A stretch of 64,000 nucleotides of DNA, taken from positions 15,431,203 to 15,495,202 of the forward strand of contig NC_134939.1 of the NCBI RefSeq assembly GCF_051020765.1. Direction: 5' to 3'. Below are positions 46,639-57,933 of the stretch, one piece after another. The notes beneath the pieces are model-generated. The model did no database searches, was not told the origin of the DNA, and worked only from the letters and a program-made list of their open reading frames with translations. This DNA comes from Lasioglossum baleicum (Eukaryota > Arthropoda > Insecta > Hymenoptera > Halictidae). A program made the position numbers and the translations under genes. How positions within the stretch are numbered: position 1 is the stretch's first letter; every line of letters starts with the position of its first letter.

Positions 46639-47085
46639 TTAGGTTGTTGCGTATGAAATGTCTGATTTTAGAATGCAACTCTTAGGGAACGTCTATAGGT
46701 TTATTTGTATAAAACTTTGAAGTACAATGCTAATTCTTAGTTAATATCCTCTTGTCATTCTTATATAATTCTTGTCATTTTTGTAAGGCAACCACGTGCC
46801 TGTGTTTCTATAGCTTGGCACGTTTAGAGTTAATATAATAAAAAGTATAATTTTACTCTTAAATAAAGTTTATTTCAACGTCAACCAACGCGACTGTCGT
46901 GTATTCCTTTTATATGTCTGGGAAAATAACTTTTATGTGATTTTTGGTGAAAACGTGGTGATTAATCAACTAATCGTTGATGGTAAAAAAGAACTACAAA
47001 ACCAAGATAACAATCTTGTAAATGAAAAAGGTGAATGACACTTGAAATTTCTTGCTAATCGGACATTTCATATGCAACAACCTAA
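46639..47085. mobile_element. Mariner-type MITE, 447 bp
   Basis: TTAGGTTGTTGCGTATGAAA at the left is the inverse of TTTCATATGCAACAACCTAA at the right, and the match continues for about 28 bases (GTC(T/C)GATT). TA flanks both ends (46637-46638 and 47086-47087), the target duplication of Tc1/mariner elements. The interior is non-coding. Confidence 0.9.
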
Positions 47086-47087
47086 TA

Positions 47088-48315
47088 AACGTTGAAAATT
47101 CGTGGAAATTCTATTGGTGCTATTGTCATGCCGCATAACGTGTGCTTCGTAAAAATCCCGCAGTTGAATGTGACATCGTGTATGCACGTGCACGCGAAGA
47201 TCTATGTGGAAATGCTTAACTTATGAACTCGTCCGGCGGATTGCAGGCAATATACCATGGGACCACGTGCGGCACCATGAATAGAATCGTCTTTGGAGCG
47301 AGCCGTGCGGATTCCCGCGTTGGATCCGTTCGTTTCCTGGATCATTGCCAAGGCGAAAACATCGGTACGTCACAGTTTGCGCGAGTCGGATGATTAATGA
47401 TCGTTCGACAGCGCCGGGATCTAGCCGTGGAGAACCGCCACGATTAAACAAATCTCCACGCTGAAAGTAATAAGGCGCTGCTACCGATTGGTGCCGCAAC
47501 GAAAACTGTACTGCGAATTATAGTTCGGCGACCCGACTCTTATTCCGCTTCATTTATAGACTTTTTAGCATGATATACATCCTACATGATCACTCAAATC
47601 GGTCTCTCGCACAATGAAATACAAACTCATGACATTAATGAACGTATATTTCCGAGGTTTATAATACTTGGGTCTGTGGATCCTTCCGCAATTATTATTA
47701 GACACGAATGTAAGAAATATTGAATATGAGAAGCGTAATAATACGTGGTGGGCCAATAACAATTTATATATTAAATACTCTCTCATAATATATGTACGTG
47801 AATGGAGACATTTATTGAAAAATTTTCCACAGATCCGTCTTTACAATTTCAATAATTGCAAAATAAAAAAGCAGAATTGTGTAAAGAATTGTCTGAGCAT
47901 TATTTCGACCACGATGGTTTTTAGAATATAGAGGTACCGTTATGATTTTCAGCCAGAATAACCACATGGAAGTGATTGAAGTTTCAGATTGTTAAATCGA
48001 GGGTGCTAAATTTGCTTGATTAATTATAATGATCCACAGAACGTCGGCAGCAATATTCGTTGAACGATATCCATATTCATATAGCACGAATAACGATAGC
48101 AATTTTCGGAGTTTCGGTTCGGTTGATCTGTTCACGGTAATTACAGTGGCGAGCTGTCATTCAATTTGTGCTTGATTGCTTGTCGAAAATAATTGACGAT
48201 ATGTACTACTTCTACGATGTTCGCTGAAAGGAGCCTATATTCTTTATTTACTTCTTTACTTTTCTATTTATTTCCTTACTAATTATTAACAGAACTAATA
48301 TACGAGAGTTACGAG
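47088..48315. other. No recognised gene
   Basis: A GC-richer start (47220-47520) has a 92-codon minus-strand frame without motif. The rest is AT-rich. Confidence 0.4.
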
Positions 48316-48851
48316 TAGACTGCAGATTTTTATGCAGCGTAAAAATTGTCTGTATTAATAATAAGACTCTGGAACTGCATAGATATTTATTTCTTCCGTC
48401 AATAACATTGATAAGTAAAAAATAATAGCAATTTCGAAGACATCGAATATTTTCCCTATGGTTGCAATCGATCTGCTCATTTTTGTATTTGTATTTAAAA
48501 AATGTTTTATATCAATTTGTGCAATATGTTTGCACAGTATTTTTGAGTAGCATGTGTATGAATTGTTTGAAACAAAAGCTACTTAAATTTTTTGTTGCAG
48601 AAGGGTAGACAAATAACTTTATTTATTTCTGAAACTATGGTTTAAAATCGAAACTTTCAATATGTCATAAAATGTGCTAAGTAAAAATGTTCTGCAACAA
48701 TTTGTAGAAACAGGAGTCAAATAGAAATTTGTTTTTTCTTCTATTAATTTTGATACATTGAAATTGACGTATCGATATTTGTAAAGTCTTCTTACTGTTT
48801 TATATTTCACTTACGGATCTTTTATTATAAATGCATAAAATCGGCAGTTTA
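48316..48851 (+). mobile_element. Composite MITE pair (about 536 bp)
   Basis: The left end TAGACTGCAGATTTTTATGC and the right end TGCATAAAATCGGCAGTTTA belong to the family. The interior shows a second CAGGAGTCAAATAGAAA block near 48711-48730, so two copies, or one copy plus inserted DNA, are fused here. Confidence 0.6.
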
Positions 48852-48908
48852 ATCATAAAATATAGAAAACTAGATACGAAATAATAATAATGGTGAATGT
48901 ATAATAAA

Positions 48909-49110
48909 TAGACCAGCGGATCTCTATGCAAAATAAAAAACGTTTGCATTGATTGGAAGACACAGGAGCCACATAGAAAATTCTTTGTTCTATGAATCGT
49001 CTTATTAAGCTGAAATTAATACACAGATGTCCTTAAATCTTCTTAATTCGTTCTCTGCTTTAAATTGTACGTACCCATTTTTGTCATAAATGCATAAAAT
49101 CCGCAGTCTA
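48909..49110 (+). mobile_element. MITE, intact, 8-bp target duplication ATAATAAA
   Basis: This 202-bp copy has ends TAGACCAGCGGATCTCTATGC and TGCATAAAATCCGCAGTCTA. ATAATAAA lies on both sides (48901-48908 and 49111-49118). It shares the CAGGAGCCACATAGAAA interior with the other full copies. Confidence 0.9.
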
Positions 49111-49118
49111 ATAATAAA

Positions 49119-49879
49119 TTACATCGTTCATTCCGATTGAAATAGCTCTTAATTAATATATAAGATTACTAAGTATTGTAAAGAAGAAAATGACGAAGGA
49201 ATTACACATGGAACTACGGTGATTTCGCGGACAGTATTAGACGGATCGCGAGCCTCGTAATATGGAATTGGGAAATGGGAAATTGACAAGATGTAATTGC
49301 AGCGTAAAGCGTGTAAAGGTGGTGGATCTGGATTGCAAGTTGGTGACGCAAGTATGTACCTTTAGGAGCCGTCCTTGGCGGCAGAGGTCAGTCGTTAACA
49401 CGTCACGAAAAGATGGACGAGCCACTGACTGTGTCCGCGGGCGCACAATGCCATATTAATGGCTGTCGGTAGCGGTGATAAATTCCTAGGTTGAACCCGC
49501 TCTCCCGCAAAAGCGTTCTTCTTCAGCTATGCTCGTTGTTCGTCGCATTCTCGTTGTCTCTTTCCCTCGGGATGGCCAGCTTGGAATGGCGACAATGAGC
49601 GGGAATAAGTCAACTAGAGGATCGGTGAAGGGGTTCAGATAAAGAAGAGGAGATGGTCGGAAGACGAAGAATGTTCATTATCCGGGGGATAGAGCCTTGT
49701 TCTTCCTTGCCGGCTAGTTATCCCTTCGAACTGATTGTTTAACCTATTCGTCCGATTTCAGCCGACCTTGACGGCTGTCAAAACTTATTAACTTGCCAAC
49801 CAGGGATCGCTATTCGGAAATTGATTTATTCATCGGTCATTCGTAACGCTATCTTTTTTATTCAGTCGACTGGAACTGC
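49119..49879. other. No recognised gene
   Basis: The segment at 49230-49780 is GC-richer with opposite frames of 69 and 65 codons. I see no motif. Confidence 0.4.
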
Positions 49880-50257
49880 TAGACTGCGGATCTTTATGCA
49901 TTTATAGCAAAGTTGAGCAGATGGAATTCAAAATTGTTGGAAAATATTTAAAATTCAAGATGTCGGTGTATGATTCCTCCTCTATTATAATTAGACAGTG
50001 GATCTTTAAGCAAAATAAGAATGTTTTACCTAAATTATAACAAACTGTGGAATGAAATAGAAATTTATTTTCTTTGTCAATATGGATAAAAGGTTGAAAA
50101 TAATATGTATAACATATTAAATTCTTCTAATGTTTTCACTGTTCTAAATTATACCTACTAATTTTTGTTATAAATACATTAAGGGAAGAAACAACGTTCC
50201 ATTTAGTTTCTATTTCTTGCAATCGATGCAATTTTTAGTTCGTACAAAAATCCGTAA
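49880..50257 (-). mobile_element. Outer MITE copy interrupted by a second copy
   Basis: The left TAGACTGCGGATCTTTATGC-ATTTATAGCAAAG and the right TTTCTATTTCTTGCAATCGATGC...ATCCGTAATCG are the two ends of the family in reverse orientation. The middle (about 49992-50181) is another copy in forward orientation, so this is a nested insertion. Confidence 0.7.
49992..50181 (+). mobile_element. Inner MITE copy nested in the outer one
   Basis: TAGACAGTGGATCTTTAAGC begins a forward-oriented copy whose right end stops at TTATAAATACATTAAG without the last bases of the terminal repeat. It must be younger than the copy it interrupts. Confidence 0.65.
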
Positions 50258-50373
50258 TCGATGTTATCTACCTGAGCGTAAGTGTACAGCAAATCTGAGA
50301 CTCCTGTGTTGATGTATAAAACTGGGGGTGTAAATTTTATTGATTGATTGCACAAGATGCAGTAAATACAGTT

Positions 50374-50598
50374 CAGTGTTTCCCAAAGTGTGGTACCCGC
50401 ACCCCTGGGGGTACAGATAGAGTTTGGAGGGGGCACGCACTGATTCTAGTGCAACACTCCTGGTGTAGCGGGAGTCTACTGTTGTGTACAAAGGATATAT
50501 ACAATATACACGCCTGTTACTTAACACCGGTTGTTCTTAACGGGGGATACTCGGTGTTACGACAGTTATAGAAGACGTCGAAACTTTGGGAAACACTG
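50374..50598. mobile_element. hAT-type MITE, 225 bp
   Basis: The left end CAGTGTTTCCCAAAGT is an exact 16-base inverted repeat of the right end ACTTTGGGAAACACTG. CAGTGTTTCCCAA is a well-known hAT-type terminus. The interior is non-coding. The flanking octamers (ATACAGTT / TCTTACGG) do not match, so the insertion is old or one flank has been lost. Confidence 0.9.
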
Positions 50599-51470
50599 TC
50601 TTACGGTAAGACGTCGATTAGTACCGCGTCATAATTACCTGCCGTATCTCCTCTGGCTATTGAAGGAACAGCTAACGACATATAACGCGGTATTACTGTA
50701 AAATTACTTGTAAAATTTTATGTCATCTACAGCAGAGTGAGCGCTAATACTTCTCCTTGCATGTAATGGAAGAAAATTATCCATTACTGTGAACAATTAC
50801 TGTTAAATGAGACGAAGGACAACTGGATATAAAATAGTGTGTCGACCACCGGTTTGTGGAAATTAGGAAAAGTTTAAGTAGCATGAGAATGCATTAGAAT
50901 ACTTTTTAATACTTTGCCCTAAGCTTGTGCTTATCATGATAATACTGATTACGTGATAATTCAGATGGTAATTGTGACTCGCGAATCAACCGGTCTCCAG
51001 CAGGACTAGAAAACATGAATGTAAGCGGTATAAAGTGCAGTTACGGTTGAAAGAAAGAAAGAAAGACAAAGATAATGGAACTAGAGTTAATTGCTGTGCC
51101 TCTAGTTCTCCGTCCCGAGATGTTAGTTAACCCCCTACTACCGAGTACTTGGTTTTCTTCGCTTTATCACGGGGAATGTCTCTTTCGCTCCAGGGACGAA
51201 GAAGATCGCGCGCTTAAGCATTCACACGACCTTCATCGTGCGTATCTCGTGTGTGCAGAATCGCGACAGATCTGCGGAGTGATCGTGGGGAAGGTCAGTG
51301 GCCGGTTCAGAGATTTTAGTCTGGACCTTGTTCACGGAGAAGCATACAGTCAGGGGCAAAAAGGTAGGACGCTCTACGTGTATTTATGTTTCCATATGAT
51401 GTCGAAAGAAAATTATTTGTTTACATTGTTTTAGTAATAATAATACTTATTTATTCAGCCTCATGGCAAC
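50599..51470. other. No recognised gene
   Basis: This contains a small hairpin GAACTAGAG/CTCTAGTTC at about 51077-51110 and a 119-codon plus-strand frame (51075-51434) that starts within it. No domain is recognised. A short GAAA microsatellite is at about 51050-51064. Confidence 0.4.
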
Positions 51471-51604
51471 CTGGACTTTATGCATTTATGACATGAGTGA
51501 ATAGTTGTAATTTGAAACAGTAAAAGCGTTGGAAGAATTTAAAAATTCCATTAAACATATTAAGACAGACAATAAATTTATATTTAATAAAGATCCACTG
51601 TCCA
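51471..51604 (-). mobile_element. MITE copy, shortened
   Basis: CTGGACTTTATGCATTTATGAC and the AATTTGAAACAGTAAAAGCG block are the right end read backwards. AATAAAGATCCACTGTCCA is a decayed terminal repeat. About 60 bases of interior are missing. Confidence 0.6.
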
Positions 51605-51612
51605 TCAATCAC

Positions 51613-51680
51613 TAGACTGCGGATTTTATGCATTTACAACAAAAAAGATAGTGAAACACAAAACTGCTACGTCGTTAATC
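51613..51680 (-). mobile_element. MITE fragment directly beside another copy
   Basis: TAGACTGCGGATTTTATGCA followed by TTTACAACAAAAAAG is the right end read backwards, 8 bases beyond the previous copy. The remainder is lost. Confidence 0.55.
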
Positions 51681-52827
51681 AACTACACAAGTAAAACTAC
51701 GAATACCCGAATTGTTCAAGTTATTTTGAAAAATGGTAGCAACATATATTATCTATTCTCCATATAATATGATATTGTATGATAGATTATGTCGATGATT
51801 CACGTGCCTAACATGCAAGGCTGCAATCAATTCCAGGAAGAAAATATATTAACAGGTAATGAAGTAAATAGTCCTTCCAATTTTCTTTACAGACTTTTTA
51901 AGTGTTCCATGGTAGATACTTTATGCCAAACTGTCGATTTTCGCATCTTCGGGTTTTCACCCAATAAGTAGATACATTTATCGACCTCCAACGATTTCAT
52001 TTAAAAAGAAAGGACAAAATTGCTGTACTTTTGGGCAGCTATAGCTAAAATCCAGTGTTCCATATTATCAGCCTTTACCCTACACCCTGCAAGAAGTTAA
52101 TTTTTATCTGCAGATCAGGCGCGTTGCGGACGAGTAGGTGACATGACAATCAAAGTGTTAAAGTATTCAGTGAACCCGCAGAGCTGTGATTCTCAGTCGA
52201 TTCACAAAAACCGCATTGAATCGGGAAATAATTCGCATCCGCGGACCGTTCCAGTGATGTAGAATAATGCGATTCGTTCTTCCCTAGCGAACGAAAACGA
52301 CGTAATATTGCTGCTACATTTATTCCGTGACGACGAATCGTAATCTCGTGTCTTTGTGTAGGAAGTACATACGTTAATTCGCGTTATCTGTACGTCTACA
52401 TCTCGCAGTACGACCGTTGCTCCTTCATTTAACGATATTACACCGAGGCATAATTCATTTGCACTTTCTACTCTTGTAGGAGTAATACATTACGTTTACA
52501 TCGCTTTCGAAATTAAAATCGGTCGTGTGTAATCAATTAATCAATCTGTGGTGTTCACGGGACGCGAAGAGTTGCGTAATGGCCGGCTGCATCTCGAATA
52601 GTAATGAACCCAAATACTGAATAATAAGTGGGATCGCGATCTGATCTGTACTTTCGAATTCTCTGTGAAAACTCCGAAATTTAAAATAGTCAAATTAGAT
52701 TCGAAACATTAATACATATACATGTATCAATTACCATAGCTTCTGAACTCCTTGCTGTATAACAACCGGTCTACACACATACATAAACAAAGTCTACCAA
52801 CACTATTTCTACCAAGGGCGTCATAAT
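51681..52827. other. AT-rich stretch without recognised gene
   Basis: There is no frame over 60 codons with a motif and no repeats noticed. Confidence 0.45.
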
Positions 52828-52930
52828 TAGGCAGCGGGTTTTATGAATTGATGACAAAATTGAGTACGCGTTATTTAAAACAGTAAAAACATTAGAAGAG
52901 GTTCAAAATGCTGTTATATTATTTTCAATA
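52828..52930 (-). mobile_element. MITE fragment
   Basis: TAGGCAGCGGGTTTTATGAA then TTGATGACAAAATTGAGTAC and TTAAAACAGTAAAAACATTAG match the right half of the family read backwards. Confidence 0.55.
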
Positions 52931-53479
52931 AGAAAGAAAATGAAGGTACGACGCTTGTAAGCATTCGAAATAAATGGTTAAAGAGAAATTTCGTTCAGAA
53001 AAGATTCGTATGTGCCGCAATCTTTCGCTATAATTAATTTTTAACAAAGCAGTGCCATGTTAAGGAGATAACTCCTTGTTTTCAGCTTCGAAACAACTTT
53101 TATACCAGTCACATTTTCTGCTCGGTACAGTTAATGTTAATTATGTGCACAATCATCGCATGTACTTGCATAGAACACGGTGCTATCGCTAGAACTAAAA
53201 CGGGTGTAATTTACCACTATTCGGTAAAGGTTTGTTTGTGCACCATCTGACATGGCGCGGCACGGCCGGCCTTATCGTGAAATCGATCAATTACATCATA
53301 ACCCGATGTGGAAGAACTTTAATTATGTACAGACGTACGAACGCGCGATGTGTATTTATTGTCTCTCATCAGCATATCAGCCTCTGAAGTAATTGAAATT
53401 TATAGCTTGTACAATTAAATGTGACTCTTGTAATCGGTTCTTGTTGGCGAACAACATTTCTCGTTAAAGATTAGATCTG
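52931..53479. other. No recognised gene
   Basis: This is AT-rich DNA with no convincing frame or repeat. Confidence 0.45.
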
Positions 53480-53600
53480 GATTGGGTCCCAAACTTTCTT
53501 TTTAGCTAGTTGCAGTCGAATTCATCCCACAAATCTTCAATGAGGTTTAAGTCAGGGGACTAAGAAGGGGCTGCAATAATTTTGCACTTCGTTCAGAATC
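53480..53600 (-). pseudogene. Tc1-like transposase fragment (dead)
   Basis: On the minus strand the frame reads APS*SPDLNLIEDLWDEFD, the conserved stretch around the last catalytic acidic residue of Tc1-like DDE transposases (usual form QSPDLNPIENLWDEL). It has an in-frame TAG where glutamine is expected and further stops downstream. Only about 40 codons are left, so it cannot be functional. The identification is secure because the SPDLN-IE-LW block is specific to this superfamily. Confidence 0.85.
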
Positions 53601-53639
53601 TCTATCACGAGTCTGACTCGATATTGTAGGGCAAAGGGG

Positions 53640-53940
53640 CCACGTCCTACGAGACTGCCTCGACGCCGTCTAGACAAGCAGCTAAGCCGGCACATTCAAC
53701 CCTAAGGGTTGAAGTACCGTGCCGCATAGCTTAGAAAATACCAAAGAAGAAGACCAGGTTACAAATGAATTCTTCGGTATCCTTTAGCTCGGCAAATAAA
53801 GGGGTTAGGATTAAAGGCGATTCGCGGACACGCTTCCCGTAAGGGTCGGCTGCAGGGCAGCCCTCGTGGGTGGGAGGGGGAACCCCCATTAAGTTGTTAC
53901 GCTAGGTTATTCTCCGGTGGGCGCGCACACCACCGTCAAT
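53640..53940 (+). repeat. Hairpin-dense GC-rich block of unknown class
   Basis: Five stems are packed in 300 bases. A nested one has CTAAG and CGGCAC (53682-53693) pairing with GTGCCG and CTTAG (53719-53734) around TTCAACCC/GGGTTGAA (53695-53713). ATACCAAAGAA/TTCTTCGGTAT (53738-53780) has one mismatch. GGCTGC/GCAGCC follows near 53840, then GGGGG/CCCCC near 53880 and GGTGG/CCACC near 53917-53935. The composition contrasts with the AT-rich flanks. It could be a structured retroelement end or SINE, or an RNA gene relic. It matches no rRNA or tRNA that I recognise. Confidence 0.55.
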
Positions 53941-53949
53941 TAAATCGCT

Positions 53950-56160
53950 CTGTCTCAGCTCCGGTGCAACGACATCTCGCGCCGAAAAAAAACAAATTGG
54001 ACGATCACCGATATTTCTCGGGTCGGTTTTCTTCGCTGTCGAGCGAAATCCCCCTGGAGCACAGTAGACACGCCGAAGAAGCGCCAGTCGAGGAAGGCTT
54101 GGTCGTCTTCTATACGGGGAAGAGACGGCGACGGTCCTCGCCCGCGGACCCCTTTCGGGACCATTTTCGTGATAGCTCAGGGCCGTTTATTAAGGAAGAT
54201 TTACTCGCCCCGGCAACCTCGCTACCCCCCCGGGCGTCACCTGAAACATTTTCGGTCCGATCTCTGGTGTTTGACCTCTCTAGGAATTTGCCTGGACACG
54301 GATAAACGTTCGTTTGATGGTCCACCGCGGCGATTAACATCACTCCGCCTGTAAAGAATTCTGTCCATCCCGTGAAAGGGTTCCCCGCATCGGGCTCCTC
54401 TTCCCTGGAAGTATTTTGAACTTGTCAAAACGGGGCTTCGAAGATGCCCCTGGTGCCAACGAATTATCCTCGCCCTCTTCTTTCGCCTGATTTCTATTCA
54501 TTATGGTACTCGCACAGCGATTACGCTGCAGTTTTAGTAACAAGATTCGATTTTTCGAGATGAGTCTGTTTAGCAGATGTGTGCCGTTATGAAAATGGTT
54601 AGCTAAATCGAAATTCCAAAAGAATTTCACTTGATTTCGTATTACATCGATTGATTTTCTTAAATGTTCATAAACTGGGTTTCTGTTAAAATTTTTGAAA
54701 TCTTCCTTTGGCCAGTTGAATCGATGAAAAGGACCAATGTGCGACGACTGGTTCGCGTCGCATTCAGACATGAGAGAAAGCCGCAGAACCGTCACTTTCG
54801 GAGGGACATCCGGCGGGGTAGACGTCCGTCCCTTTTTTTCGGAGTTCGCGCGACGAACGCGCTGCGAATCTCTCTTCTACGAATCGTTTCGTGGAGAGAG
54901 AGAGAGACTCTATGGCTGTTCTCGTGGGTTTCTTATTTTACGGAGCTCTGTGCAAATTGCCCAAGGATTAGAATCGCGAGCATGGGCTGCGTGCTGCGGC
55001 CCCCGAAGCGATGAATTATTATTGTCTCGTGCCTCACGCAGCCACGCTCCGCGTTATGCAGTCGTACGGACCCATCCTCGTAACGGCCGGACAGCGAAAA
55101 ATAATATCGCTAGCTGCCGGCCAACAAAATAACTGGATCCTCCTCCTCCGAAGCAATGCCGGCCCATCCTCGATGATTATTGTGTTAGTACTGGCGTCAA
55201 AGGTTTCTCCTATTATCTTGCCGAGCCTAGTCTTCGGCTATTAGTCAGAGTACACTTTTTCTTTCGCCGCGCGAGATCAAATCATAGGATTCGGTACCTC
55301 GTATAATTAACAGGAAATATTATTTAAAATTTTGCGTACTGGGAATAATTATAATTTTAGGTTTTTCTTCTTGTTCTTGTGATTTTTGTTCTTGTAAACT
55401 TTGAAGGACATTTTCTACCAACGCTATCCAATAATTTATTTAAAGTTTTGCTTGGAATATCTGATCGTAGAATTTTATTCTTCGTTCGAGTTTAATAATA
55501 TTTTTTATAAGTATATAGCATTTTTGATCGTAAACTTTCTGCACTAGAATTCTTTACAGATCATTCATTAACTAAATGAAAGTACCTGCCTCGTGTTCGC
55601 GCCTAATATCAAGAGAAGCGCGATATTCTTGTCGTTTTAAATAAAATGTTCAAATAATTGCTCAGAAGTTACACATCGAACCATGATAATGGTTCAACGG
55701 GAAAATTCTTCGTCATAATCTAGATTTACATCGCGCAGCGTCTCATGGTACTGTCGCGGAGCGTGTCTCTGTGTGGCGCAGCAATGGACGCGCGATAGTA
55801 ATAGGTCAGTGTACTGAAAGAGCGGGCCGGTTCTTCTAGGCGTTCTCTGTTTTCTGTTCGTTCGATTAGATCGCCGGGCGAGACTTTTGCGGCTCGATGA
55901 CTGTTTTACGCTGCCCGCGGACACGAGGAATGTCGCGTCGTACGGCCTTTCGATTCCATGAAGACATATCCGCGCGCGCACACGTGGCTACACGCACGAA
56001 CGAGCGCGCGCCGTGCCACGCCGAGCCGAGCGTGGCGCGGCGATACGTCAGCGGGCACCCACATTCATTGTGCCGCACTACGATTTCTCATTGTAGGTGG
56101 AGGAGGCACGGTACGAGTTATTGACTTGTTTGATCCTGGGTTACGCCCCGACCTACCTTA
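53950..56160. other. CpG-dense region without recognised gene
   Basis: GC-rich stretches at 53950-54450, 54730-55250 and 55730-56160 have many overlapping frames on both strands (the largest 151 codons minus at 54340-54795 and 131 codons plus at 54737-55132). CpG is abundant, particularly at 55960-56060 (CGCGCGCGCA). Promoter or untranslated function is plausible; coding is not demonstrated. Confidence 0.35.
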
Positions 56161-56321
56161 ACTCTGACTTACTATCTTGCCACAAGAGCTTTTGACCCGC
56201 GATCGGGGGCGTTCGCGAGCACCGTAACGATCCTTTCGATTTCTTCGGGGGTTCCTAGCAGCTCCATCCTGCAAATCTTATCATCTACGCTGCTATCAAT
56301 TTTCGAGGGAAATTACCATTA

Positions 56322-56350
56322 CAGGAGAACCTCGACTAATTCGAACCGCC
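56322..56350 (+). mobile_element. Pogo-like terminal repeat (single end)
   Basis: TA followed by CAGGAGAACCTCGACTAATT then CGAACC is the third of the three related TA-flanked starts (others at 15214 and 18140). Confidence 0.4.
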
Positions 56351-56567
56351 GCAGAGTGGGCGAGAAACCGATCTTTTTGGACAAAAATCTGCCGACAACT
56401 CAGTTTTTCATAGATTCAATTGGAATTTCTTTAAAAATGTTCGTAAAGGACTATACTTTGATGACGTGCTGCGCGAAAATCGTTAACTGTCGCAAGAAAT
56501 CATACAGTAGTAATTTATACAGTAGTCTGATGCAAATATTATCTTATACATTGTAGACTTATTTATT

Positions 56568-56730
56568 GGACAGCGGATTATATGCATTTATGACAAAGAT
56601 GAGTAGTTTAAAACAGTAAAAACATTAGAAGAATTTAGAGATACTGGTATATTATTATCAACATATTAAACTTATTAAGAATTATTTTTCAATGCAGGAA
56701 GAAACTTTTTATTTCGTATGGAGACTCGCT
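56568..56730 (-). mobile_element. MITE fragment
   Basis: TTGGACAGCGGATTATATGC, then ATTTATGACAAAGATGAGTAG and TTTAAAACAGTAAAAACATTAG match the right half of the family read backwards. The far end is not clear. Confidence 0.55.
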
Positions 56731-57780
56731 TTATTATGTTTGTCTTTAAAATCTTCACTTTAATCATCATGGATTGCTCAGGTACACAATCGCACGATAT
56801 CTTCTCGCTCTGTATCTTAACGCTACAAATCTTATAATTTCTTCAACCTTACGGTACATGCGTCATTCATTCGGTGAAACTCTTGGAATCATAGAAAGAC
56901 TGCTCAAAGATTTTCTCGTGCTTGTGATATTATGATTTATCACGGAGAAAGCAATCACCTTTGAATACATTCACTTTTCATTTTTTGTTCCATTTCCCGG
57001 AGTACAGTAATATAATTAATATTGTCTATTAGTTCACTGCCTAGAGAAAATATAATTTGAAACCTGTTCCAAAAGATAGAAAGAAACCAACACTAAAGAA
57101 AGAGTTTGACTATAGATTTCTACACACACTTGCCACTTTCTCTCGTATTACAATCCGCGAATGATTTATTTAATTATTCATCAGGATTCAGGACAACGGC
57201 ATTCAAATTTATCTGATGTTACAGGATTCATTAATATGTAGAAAAGATCGAATTAACATTCGTTTGTATTTCTCTCGGTAGAAAACCTAATATATTTATT
57301 TACATAATAAGTTTACTAAAATGTACTTATTAATGCACACGAGTGCTCAAAATTAAAAACACATTATACTTTAGCAGGGTCGTATTTTATTTTATTCAAA
57401 TCAAATTATTTTATTCAAATACTTCTTCAAATTGCTTCAGAAAATTCGGAGTTCTTTGAAGTAAATTGTTTCTTAATTAAAATTTATTCAAGTGTTTTAT
57501 AAACAAATTTTTAAAAATGGCAATTTCGATGTGAAAGACAAGGATCGCTGTGCACTAAAGTAATTTCAAGACGAAGAATTGAAAGTGTACTCAATGATAA
57601 TGCATGACAATTACAGAATTACACTTAAAGAATGTAAGTCGAGCATTTTGAACTAAAAACGTACATAACTTCCCTCGGGATCTTGTAGCCCCGGTGTCTC
57701 CCCTACTTAATATTCTTAGCACACGTACAATATATTCTGTATAAACAACTTTTATATCTAGAAGTTAGCAGTTTGATTCG
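56731..57780. other. AT-rich stretch without recognised gene
   Basis: There is no convincing frame or structured repeat. Confidence 0.45.
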
Positions 57781-57855
57781 ACGGCTGCTATAGGTGGTGG
57801 GTCAAGCTTGAAGAAGTAGCCCGAGGCGAATGGACATCGTAATGCGGGCCTGTCC

Positions 57856-57933
57856 ATGGGCAATGGGATCGCGAATGCAAACGATAAGGATCCACCGTGG
57901 CGCTGCCGGGTGTCGTTTAACAATGAACCCACG
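57856..57933 (+). CDS. Possible small first coding exon
   Basis: ATG at 57856 (context CCATGG) opens 26 codons, MGNGIANAND then KDPPWRCRVSFNNEPT. They end exactly at a consensus splice donor, ACG|GTAAGTTTG, in phase 0. The surrounding 57780-58050 is GC-rich with CpG, unlike its flanks. The frame upstream meets TAG at about 57816. I recognise no family, and the evidence is only the ATG-donor combination, so a chance frame is quite possible. Confidence 0.2.

Noticed and set aside
54340..55132. Frames of 151 and 131 codons in the CpG-dense region
   Set aside because: They overlap each other and others on both strands, have arginine- and serine-rich composition from GC-rich DNA, and no domains.
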